A stretch of DNA of 36,175 nt from Amycolatopsis sp. CA-128772 (GTDB taxonomy: Bacteria; Actinomycetota; Actinomycetes; Mycobacteriales; Pseudonocardiaceae). The position numbers were made by a program, and so were the translations under genes. Positions 1 to 7,432 of this stretch are shown here, piece by piece (position 1 is the stretch's first letter; each line of letters starts with the position of its first letter). Location of the stretch: contig NZ_PPHG01000012.1 in the NCBI RefSeq assembly GCF_002904295.1, positions 1 to 36,175 on the forward strand, in the 5' to 3' direction. The notes below the pieces were generated by a model. It worked only from the letters and a program-made list of their open reading frames with translations, was not told where the DNA came from and made no database searches.

Positions 1-1310
1 GGTAGGTCTCGTCGCAGGCGTGGGTGCCGGCCATCGATGCCCAACCCGGTGACCACTCGCGGCGAACGAACGGCATGGTGGATGAGCAGCACTTTCGGCG
101 TGTTTCTCGGCCTGGACGTCGGCAAGGACGCCCATCACGCGGTCGGTCTCGACCCGGACGGCAACCGGCTGCACGACGCGCCGCTGCCCAACACCGAACC
201 CAAACTGAAGGCCCTGTTCGACAAGCTCGCCGCGCACGGAACGCTGCTGGTCGTGGTCGACCAGCCCGCCACCATCGGCGCGTTGCCGGTCGCGGTCGCC
301 TGCGCCGCCGGGCACCAGGTCGCCTACCTGCCCGGCCTGGCGATGCGCCGCATCGCCGACCTCTACCCCGGCCGGGCGAAGACCGACGCCCGCGACGCGT
401 TCGTCATCGCCGACGCGGCCCGCTCCCTGCCGCACACGCTGCGGCCCGTTGATGTCGGCGATGAGGCGCTGGCGGAGCTGGAGGTGCTGGTCGGGTTCGA
501 CGATGACCTGGCCGGCGAAGCCACCCGGATCAGCAACCGCATCCGCGGGCTGCTCACCGGCATCCACCCCGCCCTCGAACACGCCATCGGCCCGCGGATC
601 AGCCACCCGGCCGTGCTGGAAATCCTGTCTCGCTGCGGAGGCCCGGCCGGCATCGCCAAGGCCGGCCGCCGCAAGCTCACCGCGATCGCCAAGGCCCACG
701 CTCCGCGCATCGGCGAGCGGCTGGTCGAGGCGATCATGACCGCGCTGGGCGAGCAGACCGTCACCGTTCCGGGCACCGCCGCCGCGGACACGGTCTTGCC
801 TCGGCTGGCCGACAGCCTCAAAACAGTTCTCCTGCAACGGAAACAGGTTGCTGAGCAGGTCGAGGGGATACTCGATGCGCACCCTCTTGCCGGGGTCCTG
901 ACCTCGATGCCCGGCATCGGCGTCAGGACCGCAGCCCGCATCCTGCTCGAGGTCGGCGACGCCTCCAACTTCGCCTCCTCCGGGCACCTGGCCGCCTACG
1001 CCGGCATCGCCCCGGTCACCCGCAGCTCCGGCACCAGCATCAAGGGCGAACATCCGGCCCGGACCGGCAACCGCAAGCTCAAGCGGGCATTTTTCCTCGC
1101 CGCGTTCGCTGCCCTGTCGGACCCGACCAGCCGGGCCTACTACGACCGCAAGCGAGCCGAGGGCAAGAAGCACAACGCTGCGCTGATCTGCCTGGCCCGC
1201 CGCCGCTGCGACGTCCTCTACGCCATGCTCCGCAACGGCACCCACTACCGCCACCCCGAGCCAGCTCCCGTCCCCGCCGCGGCTTGACAACCACATAGGG
1301 ACACCCCCCC
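1..1310 (+). mobile_element. IS110-like insertion sequence, right-hand part only
   Basis: The window opens inside an IS110-type element; its left end is upstream of base 1. The transposase stop at 1287 is followed by about 34 bases (with a CATAGGGACACCCCCCC stretch) before the stop codon of the next, opposite-strand gene, so the right end must lie in 1288-1321. I see no terminal inverted repeat or target duplication, as expected for this family, so the exact end is a guess. With so little 3' non-coding DNA, a bridge RNA would have to be on the 5' side, mostly outside the window. Confidence 0.7.
82..1287 (+). CDS. IS110-family transposase (DEDD type)
   Basis: Recombinase of an IS110-family insertion sequence. 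The 401-aa product has the N-terminal RuvC-like DEDD domain: D12 in GLDVGKD, D60 in VVVD, and D102/D105 in the KTDARDA motif. The C-terminal Transposase_20 region includes the MPGIG helix-hairpin-helix-like motif and a conserved Ser in the RSSGT segment. The length is normal for the family. I chose ATG 82 because GLDVGKD lies near the N-terminus in relatives; an in-frame ATG at 37 adds 15 unlikely residues. The gene looks intact with no frameshift. The element's left end lies outside the window. Known for the family: IS110 enzymes are guided by a bridge RNA encoded in a non-coding end. The target gene, if any, cannot be seen here. Confidence 0.93.
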   Translation: MSSTFGVFLGLDVGKDAHHAVGLDPDGNRLHDAPLPNTEPKLKALFDKLAAHGTLLVVVDQPATIGALPVAVACAAGHQVAYLPGLAMRRIADLYPGRAKTDARDAFVIADAARSLPHTLRPVDVGDEALAELEVLVGFDDDLAGEATRISNRIRGLLTGIHPALEHAIGPRISHPAVLEILSRCGGPAGIAKAGRRKLTAIAKAHAPRIGERLVEAIMTALGEQTVTVPGTAAADTVLPRLADSLKTVLLQRKQVAEQVEGILDAHPLAGVLTSMPGIGVRTAARILLEVGDASNFASSGHLAAYAGIAPVTRSSGTSIKGEHPARTGNRKLKRAFFLAAFAALSDPTSRAYYDRKRAEGKKHNAALICLARRRCDVLYAMLRNGTHYRHPEPAPVPAAA

Positions 1311-1321
1311 GAAACGGCGGG

Positions 1322-1621
1322 TCAAGAGGCGATGGCCTCGTTGATCGCCAGCAGCTCCTGCGCGGTGCGCGTGGCGGTGAACTCGATGACTTCGTAGCGG
1401 GCGAGCCGCCGGATGACGAACGGGTCGCTGGCGAGCACGGCGTCGAGCTTGCCGCGCAGCACCGGCCGCGTCAGGATCACCTGGTCGGCCGCGCCGTTGC
1501 CCTTTCCGGAAACGAGGAAAAGTCCCTTCGTGAATTGTTTGCGCAACCAGTCCGAATGATCCGGGAGTGCGTAGTCGACCTCTGTTTCGGGCGCCGTGTA
1601 GGTCAAGAGTGCGATGTACAT
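1322..1621 (-). CDS. YciI-like protein
   Basis: A 99-aa protein that starts MYIALLTYTAP and has the small alpha/beta barrel pattern of the YciI/YCII superfamily (dimeric ferredoxin-like fold): an N-terminal strand, a HSDWLRKQF helix segment with the conserved His, a central GLFLVSGKG strand-turn, and a C-terminal DPFVIRRLARYEVIEF segment. YciI proteins are often described as small dehydratase- or dehydrochlorinase-like enzymes, but most have no known role. ATG 1621 fits the family's usual N-terminus; a longer in-frame start at 1693 would add 24 residues of non-conserved sequence. The stop codon lies immediately beside the IS110 right end, so the insertion stopped just short of the gene. Confidence 0.8.
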   Translation of the reverse strand: MYIALLTYTAPETEVDYALPDHSDWLRKQFTKGLFLVSGKGNGAADQVILTRPVLRGKLDAVLASDPFVIRRLARYEVIEFTATRTAQELLAINEAIAS

Positions 1622-1832
1622 GATTGCAGCGTAGAACGCCGTCGTCTGAACCGCATCCGCCTGGCGAGTGGCTCCGGACACGCGCCCCGCCAAAATTTCG
1701 TCAAGAAAATTGCCATTCCTTTACGACGGCTTTTTCCACATACTCACCGATTGCCGTACGCCCTCCGTCGTACGTCGTGGTGTCGCCGCCGGGCCGACGC
1801 GGCGCACCCCGCCGCGGGACGAAACTCCGGGT
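1622..1832. other. Gene-free divergent spacer, locally AT-richer
   Basis: This 211-bp spacer separates the YciI-like gene (minus) from the membrane-protein gene (plus). Its middle, about 1690-1750, is clearly less GC-rich than its surroundings (runs such as AAAATTTCG and CTTTTTCCAC), as expected for divergent promoters. I could not pick a convincing -35/-10 pair. Confidence 0.4.
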
Positions 1833-2741
1833 ATGAACCCGTTCACCCGATTCCGGTACGCCGGCCGGCGAGCCGAGCGGATCGCCTACGCCGTCGGCGC
1901 GGTCCTGTTCGTCAGCGGCCTCGCGCACGCCGTCGTGCTCATCGCCACCGGCGGCTCGTGGCTCGGCCCGCTGTCGCTGCGCAAGGCCGTCACGTTCGGC
2001 CTGTCGTTCGGGCTGACGCTCGCGTCGGTCGCCTGGGCGACGTCGTTCCTCACCCTCCGCCCGCGGGTGCGCAGCGCACTGCTCGGCGCGTTCACCGCGG
2101 CGAGCCTCACCGAAGTCGTGCTGGTCAGCATGCAGGCGTGGCGCGGGGTGCCGTCGCACTTCGACTTCGAGACGCCGTTCGACACGGCCGTCTCGATGAC
2201 CCTCGCCGCGGGCGGCGCGGTGATCATCCTGACCGCCGTCGGCTTCACGGCGGCCGCGCTCGTGGAGCCCGGCCCGGACGCGCCCAGCCTGCGCCTGGCC
2301 ATCCGCGCCGGCCTGGTCGTGCTGCTGGTCGCCCTCGCCACCGGCGCGGTGATGATCGGGCGCGGCGTCGTCGCCTCGCGCAGCGGCCACCCGCAGCTGG
2401 CCTACACGACCGCGGGCTCGCTGAAGCCGCTGCACGCGGTCGCCATGCACGCGATCCTGGTGCTGCCCGCGCTCGCCTGGCTCCTGCGCTTCACGCCCTG
2501 GCCCGAAGCGCACCGGATGCGCGTCGTCCGGCTCGCGGTCGCCGCCGACGCCGTCCTCACCGCTGTGATCGGCTTCGAGTCGTTCACCGGCATCGATCCG
2601 CTGGCCGCGCCGCTGCCGCTCACGGCGTTGTCCGCGCTCGCCGCCGTCGCGCTGGCGGGCACCGGGGTCTACGCGCTGTCCGGCATTGAACCGGCCGTCC
2701 GATTCGCACGTGTCACCCACGGGAAGGCAAGGGGCCGGTGA
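1833..2741 (+). CDS. Multi-pass membrane protein of unknown function
   Basis: A 302-aa integral membrane protein with about seven hydrophobic segments. Clear ones are AVGAVLFVSGLAHAVVLIA near residues 20-38, the LSLRKAVTFGLSFGLTLAS region, AAGGAVIILTAVGFTAAAL, LVVLLVALATGAVMI and the two C-terminal helices. I do not recognise a named family. ATG 1833 is chosen because the preceding in-frame residues are Arg/Pro-rich and lie in the AT-richer promoter spacer. The next gene starts 21 bases after the stop on the same strand, so co-transcription with the aminotransferase is possible. Confidence 0.8.
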   Translation: MNPFTRFRYAGRRAERIAYAVGAVLFVSGLAHAVVLIATGGSWLGPLSLRKAVTFGLSFGLTLASVAWATSFLTLRPRVRSALLGAFTAASLTEVVLVSMQAWRGVPSHFDFETPFDTAVSMTLAAGGAVIILTAVGFTAAALVEPGPDAPSLRLAIRAGLVVLLVALATGAVMIGRGVVASRSGHPQLAYTTAGSLKPLHAVAMHAILVLPALAWLLRFTPWPEAHRMRVVRLAVAADAVLTAVIGFESFTGIDPLAAPLPLTALSALAAVALAGTGVYALSGIEPAVRFARVTHGKARGR

Positions 2742-2762
2742 AGCGGCGGACGGAGACCACGC

Positions 2763-3956
2763 GTGCGGCACGGTATGACCACCAGCGGCCTTTTCCAGCC
2801 GGGCCAGGCCCACAGCCCGTCGTTCTTTTCCGTGGCCAGGGCGATGGGCCGGCACGCGGACGACCTCGCGGACTTCTGCATCCCCTGCAACCCGTACTTC
2901 CCCACCGACGCCATGTTCGTCGAGCTGGAACGAAACCTCCGCACGATCCTCAAGTTCTACCCGAGCGACGCCGCCGCGATCACCGCGCAGCTGGCGAGCG
3001 TGCTGAAGCTCAACCCGTCGACCATCTCCCTGGCCAACGGCTCGACCGAGCTGATCACCTGGATCGACCGGCTGCTGGTCGACGCCAGCGTCGCGGTGCC
3101 GATCCCGACCTTCGGCCGCTGGACCGACCAGCCGATGGAGACCGGCAAGCGCGTCGACATGTTCCTGCTCAAGGAAGCGGACGACTTCGAGCTCCACGTC
3201 GACGAGTACCTCGACTTCATCAAGCGCCGCGGCTCCCGGGTCGCGGTGCTGTGCAACCCGAACAACCCCGACGGCGGGTACCTGCCGCGCCGCGAGGTGC
3301 TCCGGTTCATGGACGCCCTCGAGGACCTCGACCTGGTGGTCATCGACGAGTCGTTCATCGACTTCGTCGAGGTCGAGCGGAACCCGTCGGTGGCCGCCGA
3401 GGCCGTCGTCCGGCCGAACGTGATCGTGCTGAAGAGCCTCGGCAAGAACTTCGGCCTGCACGGGATCCGCTTCGGCTACCAGGTGTCGAACCCGGCCATG
3501 ACGCGCAAGCTGTCGGCCGCGCTGCCGAAGTGGAACCTGAACTCGCTCGCCGAAACCGTCATCTTCATGCTCGCCGAGCACCGCGCGGAGTACGAGGACA
3601 GCCTCCGGAAGCTCGCGCTCGACCGGTTCGTGATGAACGCGCAGCTGAGCCAGTTCCCGGAGCTGACGGTGTTCCCGTCGCAGGCGAACTTCCTGCTCGT
3701 CAAGCTGCCCGCGTCGGTCGACGGCGCCGAGCTGTGCGACTACCTGCTGACCGAGCACCACCTGCTGGTGCGCCAGTGCGGCAACAAGATCGGCATGACC
3801 AGCCAGTTCATGCGCTTCGGGGTGCGGCCGGACACCGAGGTCGAGCGGCTGGCCGAGGGCCTGCGCGGCGTGGAGCGGCTGGGCGGCGGGCGGCACTCGA
3901 CGCCGGCGATCGAGCTCGTCTCGCCCTCCCGCGAACCGGAACGGTCGATCAGCTGA
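2763..3956 (+). CDS. HisC-like class I/II PLP aminotransferase
   Basis: Fold-type I PLP enzyme, closest in motifs to histidinol-phosphate/CobC-type aminotransferases. Seen: CNPNNPDG at residues 164-171, the PLP-pairing Asp D195 in VVIDES, the Schiff-base lysine K228 in KSLGKNFG, and the phosphate-binding Arg in the following GIRFGY. The 397-aa length is slightly above the roughly 350-370 usual for HisC. GTG 2763 has GGAG seven bases upstream; ATG 2775 is an alternative without a well-placed ribosome site. No histidine-biosynthesis genes are nearby, so a role in amino-sugar, amino-alcohol or secondary metabolism is at least as likely as His synthesis. An APH-fold kinase follows after 11 bases. 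Confidence 0.85.
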   Translation: MRHGMTTSGLFQPGQAHSPSFFSVARAMGRHADDLADFCIPCNPYFPTDAMFVELERNLRTILKFYPSDAAAITAQLASVLKLNPSTISLANGSTELITWIDRLLVDASVAVPIPTFGRWTDQPMETGKRVDMFLLKEADDFELHVDEYLDFIKRRGSRVAVLCNPNNPDGGYLPRREVLRFMDALEDLDLVVIDESFIDFVEVERNPSVAAEAVVRPNVIVLKSLGKNFGLHGIRFGYQVSNPAMTRKLSAALPKWNLNSLAETVIFMLAEHRAEYEDSLRKLALDRFVMNAQLSQFPELTVFPSQANFLLVKLPASVDGAELCDYLLTEHHLLVRQCGNKIGMTSQFMRFGVRPDTEVERLAEGLRGVERLGGGRHSTPAIELVSPSREPERSIS

Positions 3957-3967
3957 GCACCTGGGCG

Positions 3968-4903
3968 ATGGCCGACTTCCAGGCGAACTCCCGGCCGTTC
4001 GCCGAGCTGGACCGCGCCGGCCGCACGCGACGCCTGCGCCGCCTCGCCGAAGCGGCGTTGACCGCCTACGCCGTGCCGGTGGCCCGCCTGACGCCGCTGG
4101 CGCACGGGCTCAACACGTCGTTCCGCGTCGACGGCGCGGACGGACGGCGGTACGTGCTGCGGGTGCAACGGCCGGACGGGCCCGGCGTCGCGCAGGTGCG
4201 CGCCGAGCTGGCCTGGCTCGCCACGCTGGGCCGCGAGACCGACCTCGTCGTCCCACGGCCGGTACCGACGCGCGCGCGGGAGCTGGCCACCGTGGTCGCC
4301 GACCCGGCGGTGCCCGAACCCCGCACCTGCGTGCTCTGCCACTGGGTCGACGGCCGGTTCGCCGACGAGCGCCTCGGCGCGCCGCAGCTGTACGCGGTCG
4401 GAGCGTTCACCGCGCGGCTGCACCGGCACGGCGCCCGGATGAACGGCCTCGACCGCGGCCGCGTCGACGACCTGACCGAGTTCGGGCGCACGCAGGTGGA
4501 CGGCTTCTCCGCGGCGGTCGTCGAGCGGGCCGTCGCCTCGGCCGGCGGCGACGAGGCGGTCCGCGAGGCGGTGGCCCGGGTCCGCGCGGTGCGGGCCGAG
4601 CTGGGGTACGGCGCCGACGTCTTCGGCCTGGTGCACGGCGACCTGCGCCAGGACAACTACCTGTTCGACCGCGGCCGGGTGCGGGCCATCGACTTCGACG
4701 ACTGCGGGTACGGGCACTACGCGTACGACCTGGCCGTCGCCGGCGCCGCGCTCGCGCACCTGCCCCAGCGCGAAGAGCTGCGGGAGGCCCTCGTGGACGG
4801 CTACCGGTCGGTGCGCCCGGCCGCGGCCACGACGGACCCGGAGGTGCTGGCCGCCTTCGCCGGGCTCCGGCGCGTCCAGCTGCGGCTACGGCGGGCGCTA
4901 TAA
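3968..4903 (+). CDS. APH-fold phosphotransferase
   Basis: A 311-aa protein of the aminoglycoside/choline phosphotransferase (protein-kinase-like) fold. Seen: the Brenner-type motif HGDLRQDN at residues 223-230 (catalytic D225, N230) and the metal-binding IDFDD at 241-245. The N-lobe carries GLNTSFRVD and YVLRVQRP, the latter holding the ATP-binding strand in which the usual Lys is replaced by Arg. This family includes homoserine, choline, methylthioribose and fructosamine kinases as well as antibiotic-resistance enzymes, so the substrate cannot be assigned. It starts 11 bases after the aminotransferase and is probably co-transcribed with it; a joint role on one amino compound is a reasonable inference. 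Confidence 0.85.
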   Translation: MADFQANSRPFAELDRAGRTRRLRRLAEAALTAYAVPVARLTPLAHGLNTSFRVDGADGRRYVLRVQRPDGPGVAQVRAELAWLATLGRETDLVVPRPVPTRARELATVVADPAVPEPRTCVLCHWVDGRFADERLGAPQLYAVGAFTARLHRHGARMNGLDRGRVDDLTEFGRTQVDGFSAAVVERAVASAGGDEAVREAVARVRAVRAELGYGADVFGLVHGDLRQDNYLFDRGRVRAIDFDDCGYGHYAYDLAVAGAALAHLPQREELREALVDGYRSVRPAAATTDPEVLAAFAGLRRVQLRLRRAL

Positions 4904-4911
4904 CCCGGCGT

Positions 4912-4927
4912 TACAATTGCTACATGG
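4912..4927 (+). promoter_or_regulatory. TetR promoter -10 and operator-like 16-mer
   Basis: TACAATTGCTACATGG spans the start codon (ATG 4924) of the TetR gene. Its first six bases, TACAAT, match the -10 consensus at 5 of 6 and sit seven bases before the ATG, so the mRNA is probably leaderless. The same 16-mer recurs at 5624-5639 with 14 of 16 identities before the next gene, which suggests a TetR operator and autoregulation. Confidence 0.55.
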
Positions 4928-5613
4928 CCGGACGATCGAGCAACGCCACCAGCACCCGCGACCGCCTGCTCATGGCCGCCGGGCAGCTCCTGCACGAAGC
5001 CGGCGACGGGCCGGTGTCGACGCGGGCGATCTGCGAGCGCGCCGGCGTCCAGGCCCCGACGCTGTACCACCACTTCGGCAGCAAGCAGGGCCTGCTCGAC
5101 GCCGTCGTCAACTACGGCTTCACCCAGTACGTCCAGGCGCCGTCGCCGGAGGGCGACCCGGTGGACCGGATCCGGGCGGGCTGGGACCGGCACGTCGAGT
5201 ACGGCCTGGCACACCCCGCGTTCTACGTGCTGCTCTACGGCCAGATCGAGCCGGGCGTGCCGTGCAACCTGACGTCGAGCGCCGAAGCGATGCTGCTGGA
5301 GCTGTTCACGCCGCTGGCGCGCGACGGCCGCCTGCGCGTCGAGGCGGCGGAAGCCGCGCGCCAGTTCGCGGCGGCCAACAGCGGCGTCACGCTCAGCCTG
5401 ATCGCCCAGCCGGAAGACCGGCGCGACCTGGCGATGTCCACGCAGGTCAGGGAGTCCGTGCTGGCCGGGCTGCTCGCCGGCCGGGCCGCCGGGAGGTCGT
5501 CCGTCGGCGCCCTCGCTGTCGCTTTGTCGACTGCCCTCGAAGACGATACCGACGCCCTGACCACCACCGAGCGCCAGATGCTGCGCGAGTGGTTGCACCG
5601 CCTGGCCGCCTGA
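4924..5613 (+). CDS. TetR/AcrR-family transcriptional regulator
   Basis: A 229-aa repressor-type regulator. The N-terminal TetR helix-turn-helix is clear: TRDRLLMAAGQLLHEAG, then VSTRAICERAGVQ (helix 2-3) and APTLYHHFGSKQGLLDAVV (recognition helix). The C-terminal ligand-binding part from about residue 75 is helical and has no recognisable ligand motif. There is no Shine-Dalgarno in front of ATG 4924; a -10 box seven bases upstream points to a leaderless transcript. The repeated 16-mer at its own start and in front of the downstream F420-type oxidoreductase makes that gene its likely target. The gap to the oxidoreductase is 32 bases and carries a separate promoter. Confidence 0.92.
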   Translation: MAGRSSNATSTRDRLLMAAGQLLHEAGDGPVSTRAICERAGVQAPTLYHHFGSKQGLLDAVVNYGFTQYVQAPSPEGDPVDRIRAGWDRHVEYGLAHPAFYVLLYGQIEPGVPCNLTSSAEAMLLELFTPLARDGRLRVEAAEAARQFAAANSGVTLSLIAQPEDRRDLAMSTQVRESVLAGLLAGRAAGRSSVGALAVALSTALEDDTDALTTTERQMLREWLHRLAA

Positions 5614-5658
5614 CACTCGTCGCTACATTTGCTACATTGATGCCTATGACAAATGTAG
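5610..5658 (+). promoter_or_regulatory. Promoter and operator of the LLM oxidoreductase gene
   Basis: A -35 CTGACA (5610-5615, overlapping the TetR stop codon), a 17-bp spacer and a -10 TACATT (5633-5638) place the transcription start at about 5645-5646, on the gene's ATG. Between and after them are the direct repeats CTACATT (5623, 5632) and the inverted repeat CTACATTTG (5623-5631) / CAAATGTAG (5650-5658). The first half matches the 16-mer at the TetR gene's own start. Repression by that TetR protein is the natural inference. Confidence 0.6.
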
Positions 5659-6494
5659 TGAATCAGTTCGGCCTGTTCCTGGCGCCGCACCGCGACGACG
5701 CGGCCCGGAAGGAGCAGGCGATCGCGGCGGACGCGCTCGGCTACGGCACGGTGTGGCTCGGCACCGGCCGGAACTCCGTCGGCGACCTCGCGTTGGTCGA
5801 GGACGTCCTCGCCTCGACCGAGCGGGTCACGGTGGCGACGGCGATCGTCAACATGTGGGTCGACGAGGCGGAAACCCTCGCCGCGTCCTACCACCGGCTC
5901 GCGGGCCGGTACGGAAAGCGCTTGCTGCTCGGCATCGGCGTCGGGCACCCGGAAGCCGTCACCGGCTACCGGAGCCCGTACGCCAAGATCACCGGCTACC
6001 TCGACCGGCTCGACGCGGCCGGCGTCCCGGCCGAAGCCCGGGTCCTCGCCGCGCTCGGCGACCGCGTCCTGAAGCTGGCCGCCGAGCGCACGGCGGGCGC
6101 GCACCCGTACCTCGTGCCGGCCGGCCACACGCGGCACGCCCGGTCGATCCTGGGCGCGGGCAAACTGCTGGCGCCGGAGCAGAAAGTGGTTCTGGACGAG
6201 GACGCCGAGGCGGCCCGCGCCATCGGCCGCCCGTACGTCCGGAACCCGTACCTGAGCCTGAGCAACTACGTGAACAACCTGCTGCGCCACGGGTACACCG
6301 AGGCCGACGTCGCCGACGGCGGCAGCGACCGCCTGATCGACGACCTCGTCCTGCACGGCACGCCCGAAGCCGTCGTCAAGGGCCTTCGGTCCCATGTGGA
6401 CGCCGGTGCCGACCACGTGGCCGTCCAGGTGCTCGGCCCGTCTCCCGAAGTGGAGCTGAAGCACCAGGAACAGCTGGCCGGGCTGCTGTTCTGA
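5646..6494 (+). CDS. F420-type (LLM class) flavin-dependent oxidoreductase
   Basis: A 282-aa luciferase-like monooxygenase-fold enzyme; this subgroup usually uses coenzyme F420. Seen: N-terminal VNQFGLFL strand, ALGYGTVWLG, the ATAIVNMW strand, the cofactor-shell segment RLLLGIGVGHPE, AHPYLVPAGHT, and the C-terminal DDLVLHGTPEAVVKGLRSHVDAGADHVAVQVLG barrel closure (motifs given in pieces). This matches the TIGR03620-type family as I remember it. ATG 5646 is preferred over ATG 5640 because the best promoter puts the transcript start at about 5645. The TetR protein upstream probably controls it. The substrate is unknown. The gene ends directly against the stop codon of the convergent nitroreductase-hemerythrin gene. 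Confidence 0.88.
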   Translation: MTNVVNQFGLFLAPHRDDAARKEQAIAADALGYGTVWLGTGRNSVGDLALVEDVLASTERVTVATAIVNMWVDEAETLAASYHRLAGRYGKRLLLGIGVGHPEAVTGYRSPYAKITGYLDRLDAAGVPAEARVLAALGDRVLKLAAERTAGAHPYLVPAGHTRHARSILGAGKLLAPEQKVVLDEDAEAARAIGRPYVRNPYLSLSNYVNNLLRHGYTEADVADGGSDRLIDDLVLHGTPEAVVKGLRSHVDAGADHVAVQVLGPSPEVELKHQEQLAGLLF

Positions 6495-7253
6495 TCAGCC
6501 GGGCGCGGGCAGCAGGGCGTTCAGCGCCGCGACGAGCGTGCGTTCCTCGTAGTCGAAGTGACTGTCCAGTTCGGACCTGAGCCGGTCGAACTCCGCGCGC
6601 AGCACGACCGGGTCGGGTTCCTCGTCCACCAGCCGCTGGATGTCCGCCTGCAGCTTGGCCACCACGACGTGTTCTTCGTCAAGCTTCGCCAGCGTCGGCG
6701 CCAGGGCGGGGAACCGTTCGGCCAGCAGCGGGAACAGGTTCGCGCCTTCCCCGGTGTGGTGCTTGGTGAGCGCCGTGCAGAACCCAGCGCACCGCGTGCT
6801 CAGCCGTCGCGGCGTCCCGCAGTCCAGCTCGGCGCGCAGTTCCTTCAGCTCGGCACGCAGCCAGTCGTGCACCTCGACGATCCAGTCGCCCATGCGGCGC
6901 GCGGGGTCGAACCGGTGCAGCTCGACGACGGGCAGGGTCCGGGTCGTTCGCGCCTGGTAGTCCGCGAACCCCGGCTCCCGCGCGACGACCTTCGCGAACA
7001 GCTCGTCGCGATCCGGCGGGAGGGCGGCCATCGCGTCGAACGTCTCGGTCTCGGTTTCCACCGTGACCAGGGGGTTCTGCCGGATGTTGTGGTACCAGGC
7101 CGGGTGCTTCGGCGCGCCCATCGCGGACGCGACGACGACCAGCCGGCCGTCGATGTCCAAGCCGCCCAGGGGAATCCGGTGTTTCCGGCCCGTGCGGGCG
7201 CCGGTCGTGGTGAGCATGATCAAGCTGGGTGATCCTTTCCGGTGCAGGGTCAC
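6495..7253 (-). CDS. Deazaflavin-dependent nitroreductase (Ddn-like) fused to hemerythrin domain
   Basis: A 252-aa fusion. Residues 1-115 are a Ddn/Rv3547-type split-barrel domain (LIMLTTTGARTGRKHRIPL, HPAWYHNIRQNPLVTVE). That family binds F420 and reduces quinones or nitro compounds. Residues 125-245 form a four-helix hemerythrin HHE domain with candidate iron ligands H129, H165/H166 with E169, H195, H232 and E236. The N-terminal helix that usually precedes the Ddn barrel is missing. GTG 7253 is the only good start I find and its ribosome site is weak, so the N-terminus is uncertain. Possible role (inference): coupling O2, NO or redox sensing by the di-iron centre to F420H2-dependent reduction. 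Confidence 0.87.
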   Translation of the reverse strand: MTLHRKGSPSLIMLTTTGARTGRKHRIPLGGLDIDGRLVVVASAMGAPKHPAWYHNIRQNPLVTVETETETFDAMAALPPDRDELFAKVVAREPGFADYQARTTRTLPVVELHRFDPARRMGDWIVEVHDWLRAELKELRAELDCGTPRRLSTRCAGFCTALTKHHTGEGANLFPLLAERFPALAPTLAKLDEEHVVVAKLQADIQRLVDEEPDPVVLRAEFDRLRSELDSHFDYEERTLVAALNALLPAPG

Positions 7254-7432
7254 CGAAGGCCCGTGAGCCGACAGAAGGGCACAGCTCCGCCAAGGTCGGC
7301 GATGCGTGTCGATCTCAAGGGGGCTGGTTAGCCACTACCTCCGCGTGTCGGCCCATCCGGGGCACGTGGCCACGCTACCCGATCGATCCGGACGACGGCC
7401 ATCCCTCAACCGCATAGCCCGGTGAGCACGGC
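7254..7432. other. Gene-free spacer
   Basis: This 179-bp spacer lies between two minus-strand genes. I see no strong hairpin, promoter or conserved element in it. It must hold the promoter of the nitroreductase-hemerythrin gene and possibly the terminator of the coiled-coil gene. Confidence 0.3.

Noticed and set aside
1701..3896. Very long open frame (731 codons) on the minus strand
   Set aside because: It is antisense to the membrane-protein and aminotransferase genes. Its product is Arg/Gln/Val/His-rich with no domain, a typical shadow in high-GC DNA.
2763..3956. Naming the aminotransferase hisC
   Set aside because: PLP motifs match, but there is no his gene nearby and the family is too broad for a gene name.
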